This document shows positions 8,577 through 17,397 of a stretch of DNA of 48,279 bases, piece by piece. The translations under genes were made by a program, and so were the position numbers. Each line of letters starts with the position of its first letter. Position 1 is the first letter of the stretch. Location of the stretch: contig UCEY01000063.1 in the NCBI GenBank assembly GCA_900471605.1, forward strand, positions 1-48,279. Reading direction: 5' to 3'. Under the pieces are notes generated by a model. The model did not search any database, was not told where the DNA came from, and saw only the letters and a program-made list of their open reading frames with translations. The stretch is from Hyphomicrobiales bacterium (GTDB lineage Bacteria; Pseudomonadota; Alphaproteobacteria; Rhizobiales; Rhizobiaceae).

Positions 8577-8883
8577 GCAGTAACTCCAAGACACGATCTT
8601 CGGTCAGATCGTCCTCAAAAATCAGATCGTAAGGAACTGCAGACGACCGCATGCCGTCAGCAACCAATCGCTCAACCAGATGACGGCGCGTGGGTTCGAT
8701 CGGCCCGCGGACGAGAAAATCGACATCCGAATGGGAGCGGAAATCACCTTTCGCCAAAGAGCCGATAATAGTTATTTCGATCCCGTTCCTTTCAGCGGCA
8801 TGCAGAATACGCGCGACGGCTGCGGACGCCCTTTCGTGCCGGGCTTCCCGTCTCCTCACCGTAAGTGCGTCCATCCTGTTCAT
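8563..8883 (-). CDS. mntA: MntA-like minimal nucleotidyltransferase antitoxin
   Basis: A 106-residue protein with the minimal nucleotidyltransferase motif GSX10DXD (Gly41-Ser42 ... Asp53, Asp55 in GSLAKGDFRSHSDVDF). MntA-family antitoxins neutralise HepT by attaching AMP to the tyrosine of its RX4HXY motif. The start is uncertain: the ATG at 8883 is chosen (GGAG 13 bases upstream); a TTG at 8895 and an ATG at 8874 are alternatives. It lies first in the pair, overlapping hepT by 14 bases. Confidence 0.78.
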   Translation of the reverse strand: MNRMDALTVRRREARHERASAAVARILHAAERNGIEITIIGSLAKGDFRSHSDVDFLVRGPIEPTRRHLVERLVADGMRSSAVPYDLIFEDDLTEDRVLELLHDIV

Positions 8884-9117
8884 GCGGGACTTCAATCTCC
8901 TACGACGAGCCTACAGCAATACGAGCAAAGTCGAAAGCCGACGACATCTCTCTAGAATGTCTGGTCATCGAATTGGTGGCACTTCCTGCCCAATAGTGCT
9001 CGCGTTCCCACATGGGATTGCCCTGCCCTTGTTGGGAAGACTTACGGACGATGCGCCACCGCGCACCCCGTAGGCGATTGTCCTGCCGGCCGCTTAGTCT
9101 GCGCCGGTCAAGCCTGA

Positions 9118-10230
9118 TCAGCGTGCGATCTCGTAAATCGAGGCGGCGATGAAGCGATCCTGATCGCTGCCGTAATTGTAGTAATAGACGCTCAGAAGCT
9201 TGCCATCCGGCCGCACCACGGTGCGGGGATAGCCGAGATCGGACATGCCGCCGTCGTCACGGATGATGATGTCGTCGCTCCAGGTCCTGCCCTCGTCGGA
9301 GCTCACCCGCGCCCGCAAACCGAAGGGCGCATCGCGATAACCGAAGACCAGCGCCAGCCGGCCGTCCTGCAGCCGGTTGATCGTCGGAGGGTTGCCGCCA
9401 TATCCGGTGTTCGGCACCGGCCGGCCGATCGGCTCCCAGGTCTTGCCTTCGTCGCCGGAGACATAGGCGTCAATCCAGGCCTTGCGATCCGGCCCACGGC
9501 TGGCGGTTGCGCAACGCACCAGCGTCAGCACCTTGCCGTCCTTCAGGCGGATCGAGGCGGGCATGATCGCAAAACCTTCCGGCTCCTCGCCGACGAAGCT
9601 CTCGAAACTGAAGCTCTTGCCGCCGTCGCGGGTGCGTACGCAGAAGACCTGGCCTTCCTTGCCGTTCGGCTTGGCGGCGCTGAGCAGGAAGAGCGCGTCA
9701 TGCTTGCCGAGCGGCACGATGTCGGTGCGCGCCGAAATGCCCGGCAGGCCGAAATCACCGAGCCGGTAAGGCCCGCGCCACGTCCTTGCCCGGTCGTTGC
9801 TGACATAGAACCAGCTGATCGCTCCGCCGAGCAGGCCGGTGCGGGCACACATGACGATCGTTTCCGGATCGGTGAAATCGATCGGCTCATCGAGCGGGCG
9901 CAGATCCCGTTCGATATCGATCTTCGGCTGGGCCTCGAGTTCCGGAAGCACATGCTCGTCGCCGGAAAGCGTCTGGCTACCGGGCACGAAGGCGTTGAAC
10001 CGCTCGATCGTCCAGGTCTCGCCGCCATCCATGCTGCGGGCCTGGACGGGAATAAAAGGCCGCGTCTTGTCGCGCGCATGCAGGTTCTCCGCCTCGCCGC
10101 GAAAGCCCTGGACAAAGATCGTCACCGCCTCGTCGCCCCACAGCCACAGACCGTAATTCGCTGGCCACGCGGCGAATTCACCCTCTTTCCGGTAGACTTC
10201 GATATTCTTGATCGAATTTGGCTTGGTCAC
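9118..10230 (-). CDS. Sialidase-like BNR/Asp-box repeat protein, probably cytoplasmic
   Basis: A 370-residue beta-propeller protein with five Asp boxes of the S/T-x-D-x-G-x-T-W/F type: SMDGGETW (66-73), SNDRARTW (144-151, degenerate), RDGGKSF (201-207), SGDEGKTW (258-265) and SSDEGRTW (310-317). This is the exo-alpha-sialidase/neuraminidase superfamily, though the activity may be on another glycoside. No signal peptide is present, so it would act on an imported substrate inside the cell. The start is called at GTG 10230 because AAGGAGG lies six bases upstream; an ATG at 10266 lacks a binding site. It is the last gene of the left sugar ABC operon. Confidence 0.8.
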   Translation of the reverse strand: MTKPNSIKNIEVYRKEGEFAAWPANYGLWLWGDEAVTIFVQGFRGEAENLHARDKTRPFIPVQARSMDGGETWTIERFNAFVPGSQTLSGDEHVLPELEAQPKIDIERDLRPLDEPIDFTDPETIVMCARTGLLGGAISWFYVSNDRARTWRGPYRLGDFGLPGISARTDIVPLGKHDALFLLSAAKPNGKEGQVFCVRTRDGGKSFSFESFVGEEPEGFAIMPASIRLKDGKVLTLVRCATASRGPDRKAWIDAYVSGDEGKTWEPIGRPVPNTGYGGNPPTINRLQDGRLALVFGYRDAPFGLRARVSSDEGRTWSDDIIIRDDGGMSDLGYPRTVVRPDGKLLSVYYYNYGSDQDRFIAASIYEIAR

Positions 10231-10280
10231 AGGAATCCTCCTTGCCGCGGAAGCGGTCTCGTTCATGTCTTTGTCGATGA

Positions 10281-11213
10281 TCAGCCCTTGACGCCGCTCG
10301 TCACGGCGCCGTCGATCACGTGCCGCTGCGCCAGCAGGTAAACGATGATGACCGGCAGGGTGATGAGGGTCGCCATCGCCATGACGACGTTCCAGCGCGC
10401 ATCCGGTCCGCTCTGCAAGAGCTGCAGGCCGATCTGCAGGGTCGCCATCTCCCGGTGCGAATTGAGGATGAGCGGCCAGACGAAGTCGTTCCAGGCGCTC
10501 TGGAAGCTGAGCACTCCAAGGACGGCGAGCGACGGCCGGGCAAGCGGCAGCAGGATGCGCCGGAAGATCGTGAACGGCGATGCGCCGTCGAGCTTGGCGG
10601 ACTCCTCGTATTCCATCGGGATGCGGGTAAAGAACTGCCGCATCATGAAGATCCCGAACGGCGTTGCCGCGGTCGGCAGGATCATGCCCCAATAGGTGTT
10701 GAGCAGGCCCGTGCCGCCATTGCCGAGCCAGTCGTTGCCGCCGGCGAACGGGATTTTCTGGACGATCAGGAAGACCGGCACGATCTGGCTCTGGGCCGGC
10801 ACCATCAGGAGGCCGACGACGAGGGCGAAGATGACGTTGCGGCCGGAAAACTGCATGCGGGCGAGCGCGTAACCCGCGAGCGAGCAGAAGACGAGGTTCG
10901 AGACCGTCGAGCCGAGTGCATAGATCAGGCTGTTCACCAGCTGCCGCCCGGCATCCGGCGAGGCCATGGCATCGATATAATTCTGCCACCGCAGGCCGTC
11001 GGGAATGAAGCTCGGCGGAAACCGGAAGATTTCCTGATCGCCCTTGAAGGAGGTCGACACCATCCAGAGGAAGGGCATCACGGTGGCGAGCGCTGCAAAC
11101 AGGAGCAGCAGGTAACCGATGACGTTCATCACGTCGAACCGCGGGAACTCCCGTCCCCGGCCCCGGGTGGTGATCTGCCGTTCCATCGCTGCGGGCTGTG
11201 CAAGATCGGTCAT
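10281..11213 (-). CDS. Sugar ABC transporter permease (MalG/UgpE-like)
   Basis: A 310-residue inner-membrane permease of the CUT1 carbohydrate family. It shows the six-helix MalG-type layout and the coupling-helix motif EYEESAKLDGASPFTIFRRILLP, the EAA-loop equivalent that contacts the ATPase. The start overlaps the stop of the preceding permease (ATGA at 11210-11213), so translation is coupled. The 50-base gap before the BNR gene contains the strong binding site that drives that gene. Confidence 0.92.
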   Translation of the reverse strand: MTDLAQPAAMERQITTRGRGREFPRFDVMNVIGYLLLLFAALATVMPFLWMVSTSFKGDQEIFRFPPSFIPDGLRWQNYIDAMASPDAGRQLVNSLIYALGSTVSNLVFCSLAGYALARMQFSGRNVIFALVVGLLMVPAQSQIVPVFLIVQKIPFAGGNDWLGNGGTGLLNTYWGMILPTAATPFGIFMMRQFFTRIPMEYEESAKLDGASPFTIFRRILLPLARPSLAVLGVLSFQSAWNDFVWPLILNSHREMATLQIGLQLLQSGPDARWNVVMAMATLITLPVIIVYLLAQRHVIDGAVTSGVKG

Positions 11214-12112
11214 GCGTCTTTCCTCCGCATGATCCTGGTACCGATGATCGAGAACACCAGGATCGTCAGGAAAAGCACGGTCGACATGGCCGCGCCGTAG
11301 CCGAATTCGGTGTAGCCGAAGGCGGTCTGGTACATCTGGTAAACCACCGTTTCGGTCGAACCGAGCGGCCCGCCCTGGGTCATCACGTAGATCGCGCCGA
11401 ACACCTGGAAGGTCTGCACGATCAGGATGATCAGCAGGTAGAAGGTGACGGAACTCAGCATCGGCACGGTGATGCGCAGGAAGATATCCTTGCCCTTGGC
11501 ACCATCGAGACGCGCCGCCTCGTAGAGGTCGTTGGGGATATCCTGAAGGCCCGCCAGATAGATGATCATCGCGGTGCCGAAGTCGCGCCAGATCGCCATG
11601 ATGATCAGCGCGTTCATTGCAAGACCCGGGTTCTGCAGCCATGGCTGCGGCGGCAGGCCGACCCGCGTCAGAAGTCCGTTCAGCGGACCGGCATAGGGTT
11701 CGTAGACATAGGCCCAGACCACGGCGGCCGCGATCAGCGAGGTCAGGACCGGCAGGTAGAAGATCGTCCGGAACGCCATGCGCCCCGGCACTTTCTGATT
11801 GAGCGCCACCGCTGCCAGCAGCCCGAGCACCATCGTCGGGAAGGTCACGCCGATCGTATAGTGGATCGTGTTGCCCACCGCCTGCTGGAAGCGCGTGTCG
11901 TTGAAAAGTTTGACGTAATTGTCGAAGCCGACGAAATTCGTCGGCTTCAGGAACGAGACGTCGGTAAAGCTCATCAACAGCGTCGCCGCCGCCGGCAGCA
12001 GCAGCGACAGGAACAGGATGACGAGCGCGGGGGCGAGGAATGCGTAGGCGCTCCAGTTCTGGTGAAAACTGACCGTTTTGACCGGTCCGGATGTCGAGTT
12101 CCGAAGCGCCAT
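11210..12112 (-). CDS. Sugar ABC transporter permease (MalF/UgpA-like)
   Basis: A 300-residue CUT1-family permease with an N-terminal cytoplasmic segment, a first helix around AFLAPALVILFLSLLLPAAA, and the coupling motif DLYEAARLDGAKGKDIFLRITVP. TQGGPLGSTETVVYQMYQ near the C-terminal helices is typical of MalF/UgpA proteins. It starts ten bases after the binding-protein gene and partners the MalG-like permease. Confidence 0.92.
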   Translation of the reverse strand: MALRNSTSGPVKTVSFHQNWSAYAFLAPALVILFLSLLLPAAATLLMSFTDVSFLKPTNFVGFDNYVKLFNDTRFQQAVGNTIHYTIGVTFPTMVLGLLAAVALNQKVPGRMAFRTIFYLPVLTSLIAAAVVWAYVYEPYAGPLNGLLTRVGLPPQPWLQNPGLAMNALIIMAIWRDFGTAMIIYLAGLQDIPNDLYEAARLDGAKGKDIFLRITVPMLSSVTFYLLIILIVQTFQVFGAIYVMTQGGPLGSTETVVYQMYQTAFGYTEFGYGAAMSTVLFLTILVFSIIGTRIMRRKDA

Positions 12113-12122
12113 AACCTCGTCC

Positions 12123-13424
12123 TCAGCCCTTTTTCAGCAATGTCTGCACTTCGTCCGCCGCCGCCTTCAGCGCCTTGTCGGGCGTATTCTTCTGGAAGAT
12201 GACTTCCTGCACGCCGCGGGCGACGAGCGTCATCATCCGGGGGAATACCGGCGTTGCCGGCGCGGTCGGCGGGGCGTAGCTCGCTGTCTTGATGAACTTG
12301 GCGAGATAGGGGTCGGCCAGCACATCCTTGTTCTGCTGGGCGGACTTCAGAGTCGGCACGTTCTTGCTGGCGACCGCGAAAGCCACCTGCTGTTCCGGCG
12401 ACATCGCAAAGTCGACGAACTTGAGGGCCGCTTCCTGGTTCGGCGCGCCCGCCCGGACGGCGAAGCAGAAGGGATCGACGAGAGACGTGAACCCGCCGCT
12501 TTCCTTCGGGAAGGGAACGACGTCGAATTCGATCCCCGCCTTCAGCGCGTTGTTGGTCGAATAATTGCCCGCGACCAGCATCGCGGCGCGTCCCTGGTTG
12601 AACGGGTTCGCCATGCCGCCGGGGCCGACGCCGAAGCCCGCATCGGTGATCTTGTCGGTAACCACGAGATCGCGCAGGAAGGTCAGCGCCTTGATGCCTT
12701 CCGGCCCCGCAAAGCCCGGTGCCGACAGGTCCGCCGTCAGCAGCGAACCGCCCGCCCCCTGCAGCAGCAGCGTGAAGAGCTCGAAGGCCTCGAGGTCGTT
12801 CTGGTAGAGCTGGATGCCGGAGACCTGCAACATGCCGCCGCCCGGCCGCTTGGTGACGGCCTTGGCCCATTCGCGAAGTTCGGCCCAGTTCTGCGGCCCC
12901 TTGTCCGGGTTGAGGCCCGCTTCGCTGATGAGCTTGCGATTGATGCCGAGACCGCGCGAGGTACCGTAGAGCGGCATGGAATACTGGCCGCCGTCGATAC
13001 GACCATAGGCGAGCAGCGACGGGTCGAGATCCGCCGTCTTCACATTCGGCAGCGCCTTGCCGAGTTCGACGAGCTTTTTGCCGGACGCATAGGTGAGGTT
13101 GTAGTCCCAGTGCTGGACGATCAGGTCCGGACCGGTATTGCCGTTGATCGCCGTCAGCATCTTTTCATTGAGCTGCGATGGTTCGGCATAGAGGCTGGAC
13201 TGTAGCGCGACTTCCGGACGCGCGGTCTTGAAGGCGGCTTCGAGCGCCTCGCCGGCGGCCTTCTTGCTGCCGGCGAGCTGCGACCAGAAAACCAGCTGCT
13301 GGTCGGCCGCAAGCGCCCGGCCGGAAGCCGACATCAGGACCGGCAGGCTGGCGAGACCGGCCGCGGTGCCTGACAGGAATGCCCGGCGCGTGGGTTTGAT
13401 GGCATGCATGACATCGTTCTTCAT
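12123..13424 (-). CDS. Sugar ABC transporter substrate-binding protein, family 1
   Basis: A 433-residue precursor with a Tat-type leader: twin arginine in RRAFLSG (residues 13-19) followed by a hydrophobic stretch and an ALA cleavage site near residue 39. The mature protein has the MalE/UgpB-type family 1 fold, including FWSQLAGSKKAAGEALEAAF at the start and FNQGRAAMLVAGNYSTN in the middle. The start at 13424 has GGGAGGAG about seven bases upstream. Export through Tat suggests the protein folds in the cytoplasm. Confidence 0.93.
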   Translation of the reverse strand: MKNDVMHAIKPTRRAFLSGTAAGLASLPVLMSASGRALAADQQLVFWSQLAGSKKAAGEALEAAFKTARPEVALQSSLYAEPSQLNEKMLTAINGNTGPDLIVQHWDYNLTYASGKKLVELGKALPNVKTADLDPSLLAYGRIDGGQYSMPLYGTSRGLGINRKLISEAGLNPDKGPQNWAELREWAKAVTKRPGGGMLQVSGIQLYQNDLEAFELFTLLLQGAGGSLLTADLSAPGFAGPEGIKALTFLRDLVVTDKITDAGFGVGPGGMANPFNQGRAAMLVAGNYSTNNALKAGIEFDVVPFPKESGGFTSLVDPFCFAVRAGAPNQEAALKFVDFAMSPEQQVAFAVASKNVPTLKSAQQNKDVLADPYLAKFIKTASYAPPTAPATPVFPRMMTLVARGVQEVIFQKNTPDKALKAAADEVQTLLKKG

Positions 13425-13454
13425 CGTAAACTCCTCCCGATTTATCGACGACGA

Positions 13455-14549
13455 TTATTTCCGACTGACGGTAGTCCCGGCGGCATCGAAGACATGGATG
13501 TTCGCCGCATCGCAATAAACGCTGAGCTCCCTGCCCGGCTCGACCGCCTGGTCGCCGGCAAACACGCAGGTGAAATTCTGGCCTTCGATGGCGCCGTGGA
13601 TGATCGTCTGGGCGCCCAGCCTCTCGACCGACCGCGGAACGACGCCGATCTTTATCAGCGGCTCGCTGCCGGCCGGATGCGGCGCCAGGTATTCCGGGCG
13701 AATGCCAAGGACGACCTCCTCGCCGATCTTGAGACGTTCCGCCAGCCCGTCGATCACGATCGTCCCGATGCCGGCAACGTCGAAGGAATGGTATTCGCTT
13801 TCGATCGCCTTCACCCTGCCGCGCAGCATGTTCATCGGCGGACTGCCGATGAAGCCCGCGACGAAACGATTGACCGGGCGGTGGTAGAGGTCCATCGGCC
13901 TGCCCACCTGCTCGACCCGGCCGCCGTTCAGCACCACGATCCGGTCGGCCATGGTCATGGCCTCGAGCTGGTCGTGGGTGACGTAGACCATGGTGGCGCC
14001 GAGCTCCTTGTGGAGCTGGGTGAGTTCGGTGCGCATCTCGATGCGCAACGCAGCGTCGAGATTGGAAAGCGGTTCATCCATCAGGAAGATTTTCGGCTTG
14101 CGGACGATCGCCCGGGCGATCGCGACGCGCTGCCGCTGTCCGCCCGAAAGCTTCGCCGGCTTGTCCTTGAGCCGGGTGGAAAGGCGCACGGTGCTGGCCG
14201 CCTTCTCGACCTGCTGGCGGATGTCGCCCTTCGAGCGGCGCTCCATCTGCAGCGGAAAGGCGATGTTGTCGTAAACGCTCATATGCGGGTAAAGCGCATA
14301 GGACTGGAAGACCATGGCAACGCTGCGCGTGCCGGCCGGCTTGCGGGTCACGTCGTCCCTGCCGATCGTGATCGCACCGTCGCTGATCGGGTCGAGCCCC
14401 GCGATCAGGCGCAGCAGCGTGGACTTGCCGCAGCCGGACGGGCCGACGAACACCGCGAATTCTCCGTCCTCGATGGCAAGCGATACGTCCGTGATGGCGT
14501 CGAACGCGCCGTAGCTTTTCGAGACGTTGGATAGCTCCAGACGCGCCAA
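13455..14549 (-). CDS. Sugar ABC transporter ATP-binding protein (MalK/UgpC-like)
   Basis: A 364-residue ATPase with Walker A GPSGCGKST, Q-loop FQSYALYPHM, signature LSGGQRQRVAIARAI, Walker B IFLMDEPLSNLD and H-loop THDQLEAM, followed by the C-terminal OB-fold regulatory region (LGIRPEYL). The frame is open to 14615, but the TTG at 14549 (MARLELSNVSKSYG) is preferred: GGGAGGA sits seven bases upstream and the N-terminus then aligns with the family. It is the first gene of the left ABC operon, with a palindromic operator candidate about 110 bases upstream. Confidence 0.9.
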   Translation of the reverse strand: MARLELSNVSKSYGAFDAITDVSLAIEDGEFAVFVGPSGCGKSTLLRLIAGLDPISDGAITIGRDDVTRKPAGTRSVAMVFQSYALYPHMSVYDNIAFPLQMERRSKGDIRQQVEKAASTVRLSTRLKDKPAKLSGGQRQRVAIARAIVRKPKIFLMDEPLSNLDAALRIEMRTELTQLHKELGATMVYVTHDQLEAMTMADRIVVLNGGRVEQVGRPMDLYHRPVNRFVAGFIGSPPMNMLRGRVKAIESEYHSFDVAGIGTIVIDGLAERLKIGEEVVLGIRPEYLAPHPAGSEPLIKIGVVPRSVERLGAQTIIHGAIEGQNFTCVFAGDQAVEPGRELSVYCDAANIHVFDAAGTTVSRK

Positions 14550-14657
14550 AGCTCGGTCCTCCCTGATTGCCTCTCCCACTGTGTCAGATACCCTGACAGC
14601 TTCACCATGCATCAAAAAAACAGACCTGTAAACAGGTTGTTCGACAACTTCTCCATA

Positions 14658-14674
14658 AACTGATATGATCAGTT
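14658..14674. promoter_or_regulatory. Operator candidate of the left sugar ABC operon (AACTGAT-N3-ATCAGTT)
   Basis: A perfect seven-base inverted repeat with a three-base centre, AACTGATATGATCAGTT, about 110 bases upstream of the ATPase start. The same half-site (CTGA...TCAG) recurs at 16399-16413 and 20763-20774, each in front of a DapA-like gene. It is the likely target of one or both GntR/FCD regulators in this region. Confidence 0.65.
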
Positions 14675-14762
14675 ATACATCAAGTACGATGACGGCAACG
14701 CTGGGTTTTGGCGCCGCAGCGGTTGCGCGCGCCGGAGCGAGGGAAATTCGAAGGAAGCCGCG

Positions 14763-15446
14763 TCAGAGCTCGATCGCCCGCTCTCGGGCATGCATGATAT
14801 GCCGGTCGATGGCGTCGCCCGCCGCATGCGCGTCGCGGGATTTGATGGCGTCGATGATCGCCAGATGGTCCGCAAACGCGGGCGGCAGGACCTGTTCGGA
14901 AAGGCTGATCCTGTCGAGCTTGATGAGCCGCATGCGGATCGCGTTGACGGCATAGGCCTGGATCAGCAGGTCGTTCTGGGTCGAATCGACGAGAAGGTTG
15001 TGAAACCCGTCATCGACCTTCTGGCCGCGCTCGAACACATCCGGCGACGGCGCGTTGCGGACCTCGTCGAGGATGGACTGGTGGAGCCTGGCCTGTTCGT
15101 CGAGGATGGCATCGGGCATGCGCCGGACGGCGGTCAGCACCGCCTCGCGCTCCAGTGCCATGCGCACCTGGAAAGCCTGGCGGATGATCGAGAGATCGAT
15201 CTGGGTGATCTGGATGCCCCGTTGCGGCATGACGACCAGAAGGCCTTCGTATTGCAGCCGCGGCAGCAGCTCGCGCAACGCGCCGATCGAAAGGCCGAGC
15301 AGGGCGACGAGCTCCCGCTGGGACACGAACTGACCCGGCCGCAGCCGGCCGTCGAACAGCGCCTCGCGAAAACGGTCGTAGGCGACCTGTTTTACCGAGC
15401 GGAGCTCTGGCTGTTCGGTGCCGGGCGGTGCAGTACGTGCGCTCAT
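14763..15446 (-). CDS. GntR/FCD-family transcriptional regulator (left module)
   Basis: A 227-residue regulator: N-terminal GntR winged helix (FVSQRELVALLGLSIGALRELLPRLQYEGL) and C-terminal FCD domain (HNLLVDSTQNDLL, FADHLAIIDAI, RHIMHARERA). The start at 15446 (MSARTAP) has AGGAG five bases upstream. It is clearly paralogous to the regulator at 21702-22382 (RPGQFVSQR, PQRGIQI/PQRGLQI, RMRLIK/KMRLIR, HARERAIEL/HARDRAIRL). It lies 32 bases after the DapA-like gene in the same leftward unit, whose promoter carries the 16399-16413 dyad. Confidence 0.9.
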   Translation of the reverse strand: MSARTAPPGTEQPELRSVKQVAYDRFREALFDGRLRPGQFVSQRELVALLGLSIGALRELLPRLQYEGLLVVMPQRGIQITQIDLSIIRQAFQVRMALEREAVLTAVRRMPDAILDEQARLHQSILDEVRNAPSPDVFERGQKVDDGFHNLLVDSTQNDLLIQAYAVNAIRMRLIKLDRISLSEQVLPPAFADHLAIIDAIKSRDAHAAGDAIDRHIMHARERAIEL

Positions 15447-15478
15447 CGGTCTCCTATCGCCGGCAGGCGCCGGGCGGG

Positions 15479-16378
15479 TCAAGCAGCGGCGCGATAACCC
15501 GTCCGCTCAAACAATTCAATGAGCATAACACGATCCCGCTGGTTGAGAGCAACCAGCGGCGGCACCGCATATGCTAGACTTTCGTCTTTGCGATAATGGG
15601 CAAGAGCGGCCTTGAGGGCAACGAGCGAACCGTACGCATCCACTGCCTCGATGCGCCGCGACTGCTTCTCCAGACGACCGGCATCGTCGGGATTGTCGTA
15701 AAGCGCCCTCAGGTCGCTGGCAAAGACGTTCGGCATGCCGCCGATCATGCCGGCGCCGCCGGCCTTGACGAGGGTCGGCAGAACCCGGTCGTCGCCCGTG
15801 AACACGGCAAGCTCGGGGAAGGACTTCACCAGCATCAGACCGTTATCAAGATCTCCGGTCGAATCCTTGATCCCGGCGATCCGACGACCGTGCTTGCGCA
15901 ACAGGGACGCGATCAGCGGCTGCGTGAAGCGGATCCGGCTGAGCTGCGGAATGTTATAGAGCACGAGATCGATTTGCGTCTGCGCCTTGGTCCGCTCGAT
16001 CAGCGCATCGAAGAAAGCCGCGACGCCGTCCTCGCTCGCTCCATAATAGAAGGGCGGCAGCACGAGAGCCGCCCGGCAGCCAAGCTCTCCATAGGCGATC
16101 AGCGACGTGACCGCGTCATCGAAGCTGGCCGTCATGATCGCCGGCAGCTGGCGGCCCATGTCGATCCCGCCCGCCTTCAGGGTTTCGAGAGCCGCGAGCT
16201 TCTGGGCGGTCGAAAAGGAGGCACCCTCGCCTGTCGTCCCGAATGTCGAGATGAAGCTGCAGCCGTTTGCCAGGAGATGATCGACATGCGCCTTCAGCCG
16301 GATGGTATCGATACGGAAATCGGCCGTCACCGGCGTGACGGAGGCGGCGACAATGCCTTTCAGGGCAGCATTCGACAT
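15479..16378 (-). CDS. DapA-family lyase/aldolase (left module)
   Basis: A 299-residue protein of the dihydrodipicolinate synthase / N-acetylneuraminate lyase superfamily (class I pyruvate-type aldolases). GTTGEG (47-52), the tyrosine in LYNIP (Tyr141) and the Schiff-base lysine in GIKDSTGD (Lys171) are in place. True lysine biosynthesis is unlikely given the setting among sugar transporters and catabolic regulators; it more probably cleaves or dehydrates a 2-keto-3-deoxy sugar acid or sialic-acid-like compound. The start at 16378 has AGGAG seven bases upstream. Confidence 0.87.
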   Translation of the reverse strand: MSNAALKGIVAASVTPVTADFRIDTIRLKAHVDHLLANGCSFISTFGTTGEGASFSTAQKLAALETLKAGGIDMGRQLPAIMTASFDDAVTSLIAYGELGCRAALVLPPFYYGASEDGVAAFFDALIERTKAQTQIDLVLYNIPQLSRIRFTQPLIASLLRKHGRRIAGIKDSTGDLDNGLMLVKSFPELAVFTGDDRVLPTLVKAGGAGMIGGMPNVFASDLRALYDNPDDAGRLEKQSRRIEAVDAYGSLVALKAALAHYRKDESLAYAVPPLVALNQRDRVMLIELFERTGYRAAA

Positions 16379-16398
16379 AATGGGCTCCTCGTTATAGG

Positions 16399-16413
16399 AC
16401 TGATATAATCAGT
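16399..16413. promoter_or_regulatory. Operator candidate ACTGAT-N3-ATCAGT in front of the left DapA-like gene
   Basis: A perfect six-base inverted repeat (ACTGATATAATCAGT) 21 bases upstream of the DapA-like start, with a further ATCAGT half-site at 16420-16425 and an ACTGAT half-site at 16574-16579 on the side of the divergent hydratase gene. Position close to the start fits repression. The region between the two module arms (16379-16625) is otherwise AT-richer non-coding DNA. Confidence 0.65.
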
Positions 16414-16625
16414 ATAATAATCAGTCGTCAAATGTCTATTTACATCAGTCCTCCGCTGCGGCATGTTGCGGCAGGATGGGATGGAGGAACGGATGCCCGA
16501 CCACGGCCGGCGCTTTTTTAGGCGCGCCAAATCCATTGATTTTATTGGGATGCCCGAGAATTCGGCTATTGGTACTGATTGTGAACGCCCTGCGGCGTCC
16601 ATCTCGAACCAAGGAAACTGAGCCC

Positions 16626-17375
16626 ATGCCTGATACGTCCACCGACACCCGCCCGACCCGCCTCGCGGATGCGATTCGCAATGCCATCCAGTCGAGGACC
16701 GTGCTCGATCCGGAACCTTTCCTGGGTCTGCCACTGGCGGATGCCTACGCGGTTCAGACCGACGTGTTCCGCGCGCTCGGCCAGCCGTTCAAGGGCGCCA
16801 AGCTGACCCTCAAGGGCGATTTCTGCCAGAGCGCGCCGCTCCTGTCCGTCAGCGAAGAAACCAGCCATGCCCACCAACCCGGCATCTCGCTGGAGGTGGA
16901 ACTTGCCTTCGTGCTCGGCAAGGATGTCGTGACCCGCGACGGCCGCGTGACCCGCCAGGATATCGTCGACGCGATCGGCTCGGTGCGGATCGGCGTGGAG
17001 CTTCTCCGTAGCCGCTACCAGGGCGGTTCCCGGGGCGACCCGGCCCTCGCCGCGGCCGACATGATGAGCAATGTCGGTTATGTCCTCGGCCCGTCGCTCG
17101 ATCGGAGCCTGCTCGATGAGGGCGCATCGATCGGTCAGCTGTCGGTCATCATCAACGGACAGATCGGCTTCGACAAGCCCGCGGCGCATGCCGATGGCGA
17201 TCCGCTGAAGACCATGGTCGTGCTGGCGAACCAGACGCAGCTCTCCTCCTTCTCCATGCTCAAGGCCGGACAGGTGATGACGACCGGGACGCTGTGCGGA
17301 CTGATCCCGGTCGGAGAGCCGGGCAGGATCGAAGTGAACATGGGCGGGCAACAATTCGTCCTCGACCTGAACTGA
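16626..17375 (+). CDS. 2-keto-4-pentenoate hydratase-type FAH-superfamily protein
   Basis: A 249-residue protein resembling the MhpD / 2-oxopent-4-enoate hydratase branch of the fumarylacetoacetate hydrolase superfamily: LPLADAYAVQ near the start, GISLEVELAFVLGKDV with the metal-ligand acidic residues (near residues 83-88), and LKAGQVMTTGTLCG towards the C-terminus. It probably adds water to, or cleaves, a 2-keto-3-deoxy acid intermediate. The ATG at 16626 has AAGGAA about 11 bases upstream. It is the first gene of the right module, divergent from the DapA-like gene. Confidence 0.8.
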   Translation: MPDTSTDTRPTRLADAIRNAIQSRTVLDPEPFLGLPLADAYAVQTDVFRALGQPFKGAKLTLKGDFCQSAPLLSVSEETSHAHQPGISLEVELAFVLGKDVVTRDGRVTRQDIVDAIGSVRIGVELLRSRYQGGSRGDPALAAADMMSNVGYVLGPSLDRSLLDEGASIGQLSVIINGQIGFDKPAAHADGDPLKTMVVLANQTQLSSFSMLKAGQVMTTGTLCGLIPVGEPGRIEVNMGGQQFVLDLN

Positions 17376-17397
17376 GGCGACATCGGGGGATTTGGCG

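Noticed and set aside
8896..9117. Possible small gene between mntA and the BNR gene
   Set aside because: Frames are open for up to about 125 codons but lack binding sites, and composition looks non-coding. It probably holds the mntA promoter.
10267..10989. N-terminal extension of the BNR protein to 623 residues
   Set aside because: The extra part lies inside the MalG-like permease gene in another frame and is Arg/Pro/Ala-rich. The GTG at 10230 has a near-perfect Shine-Dalgarno sequence.
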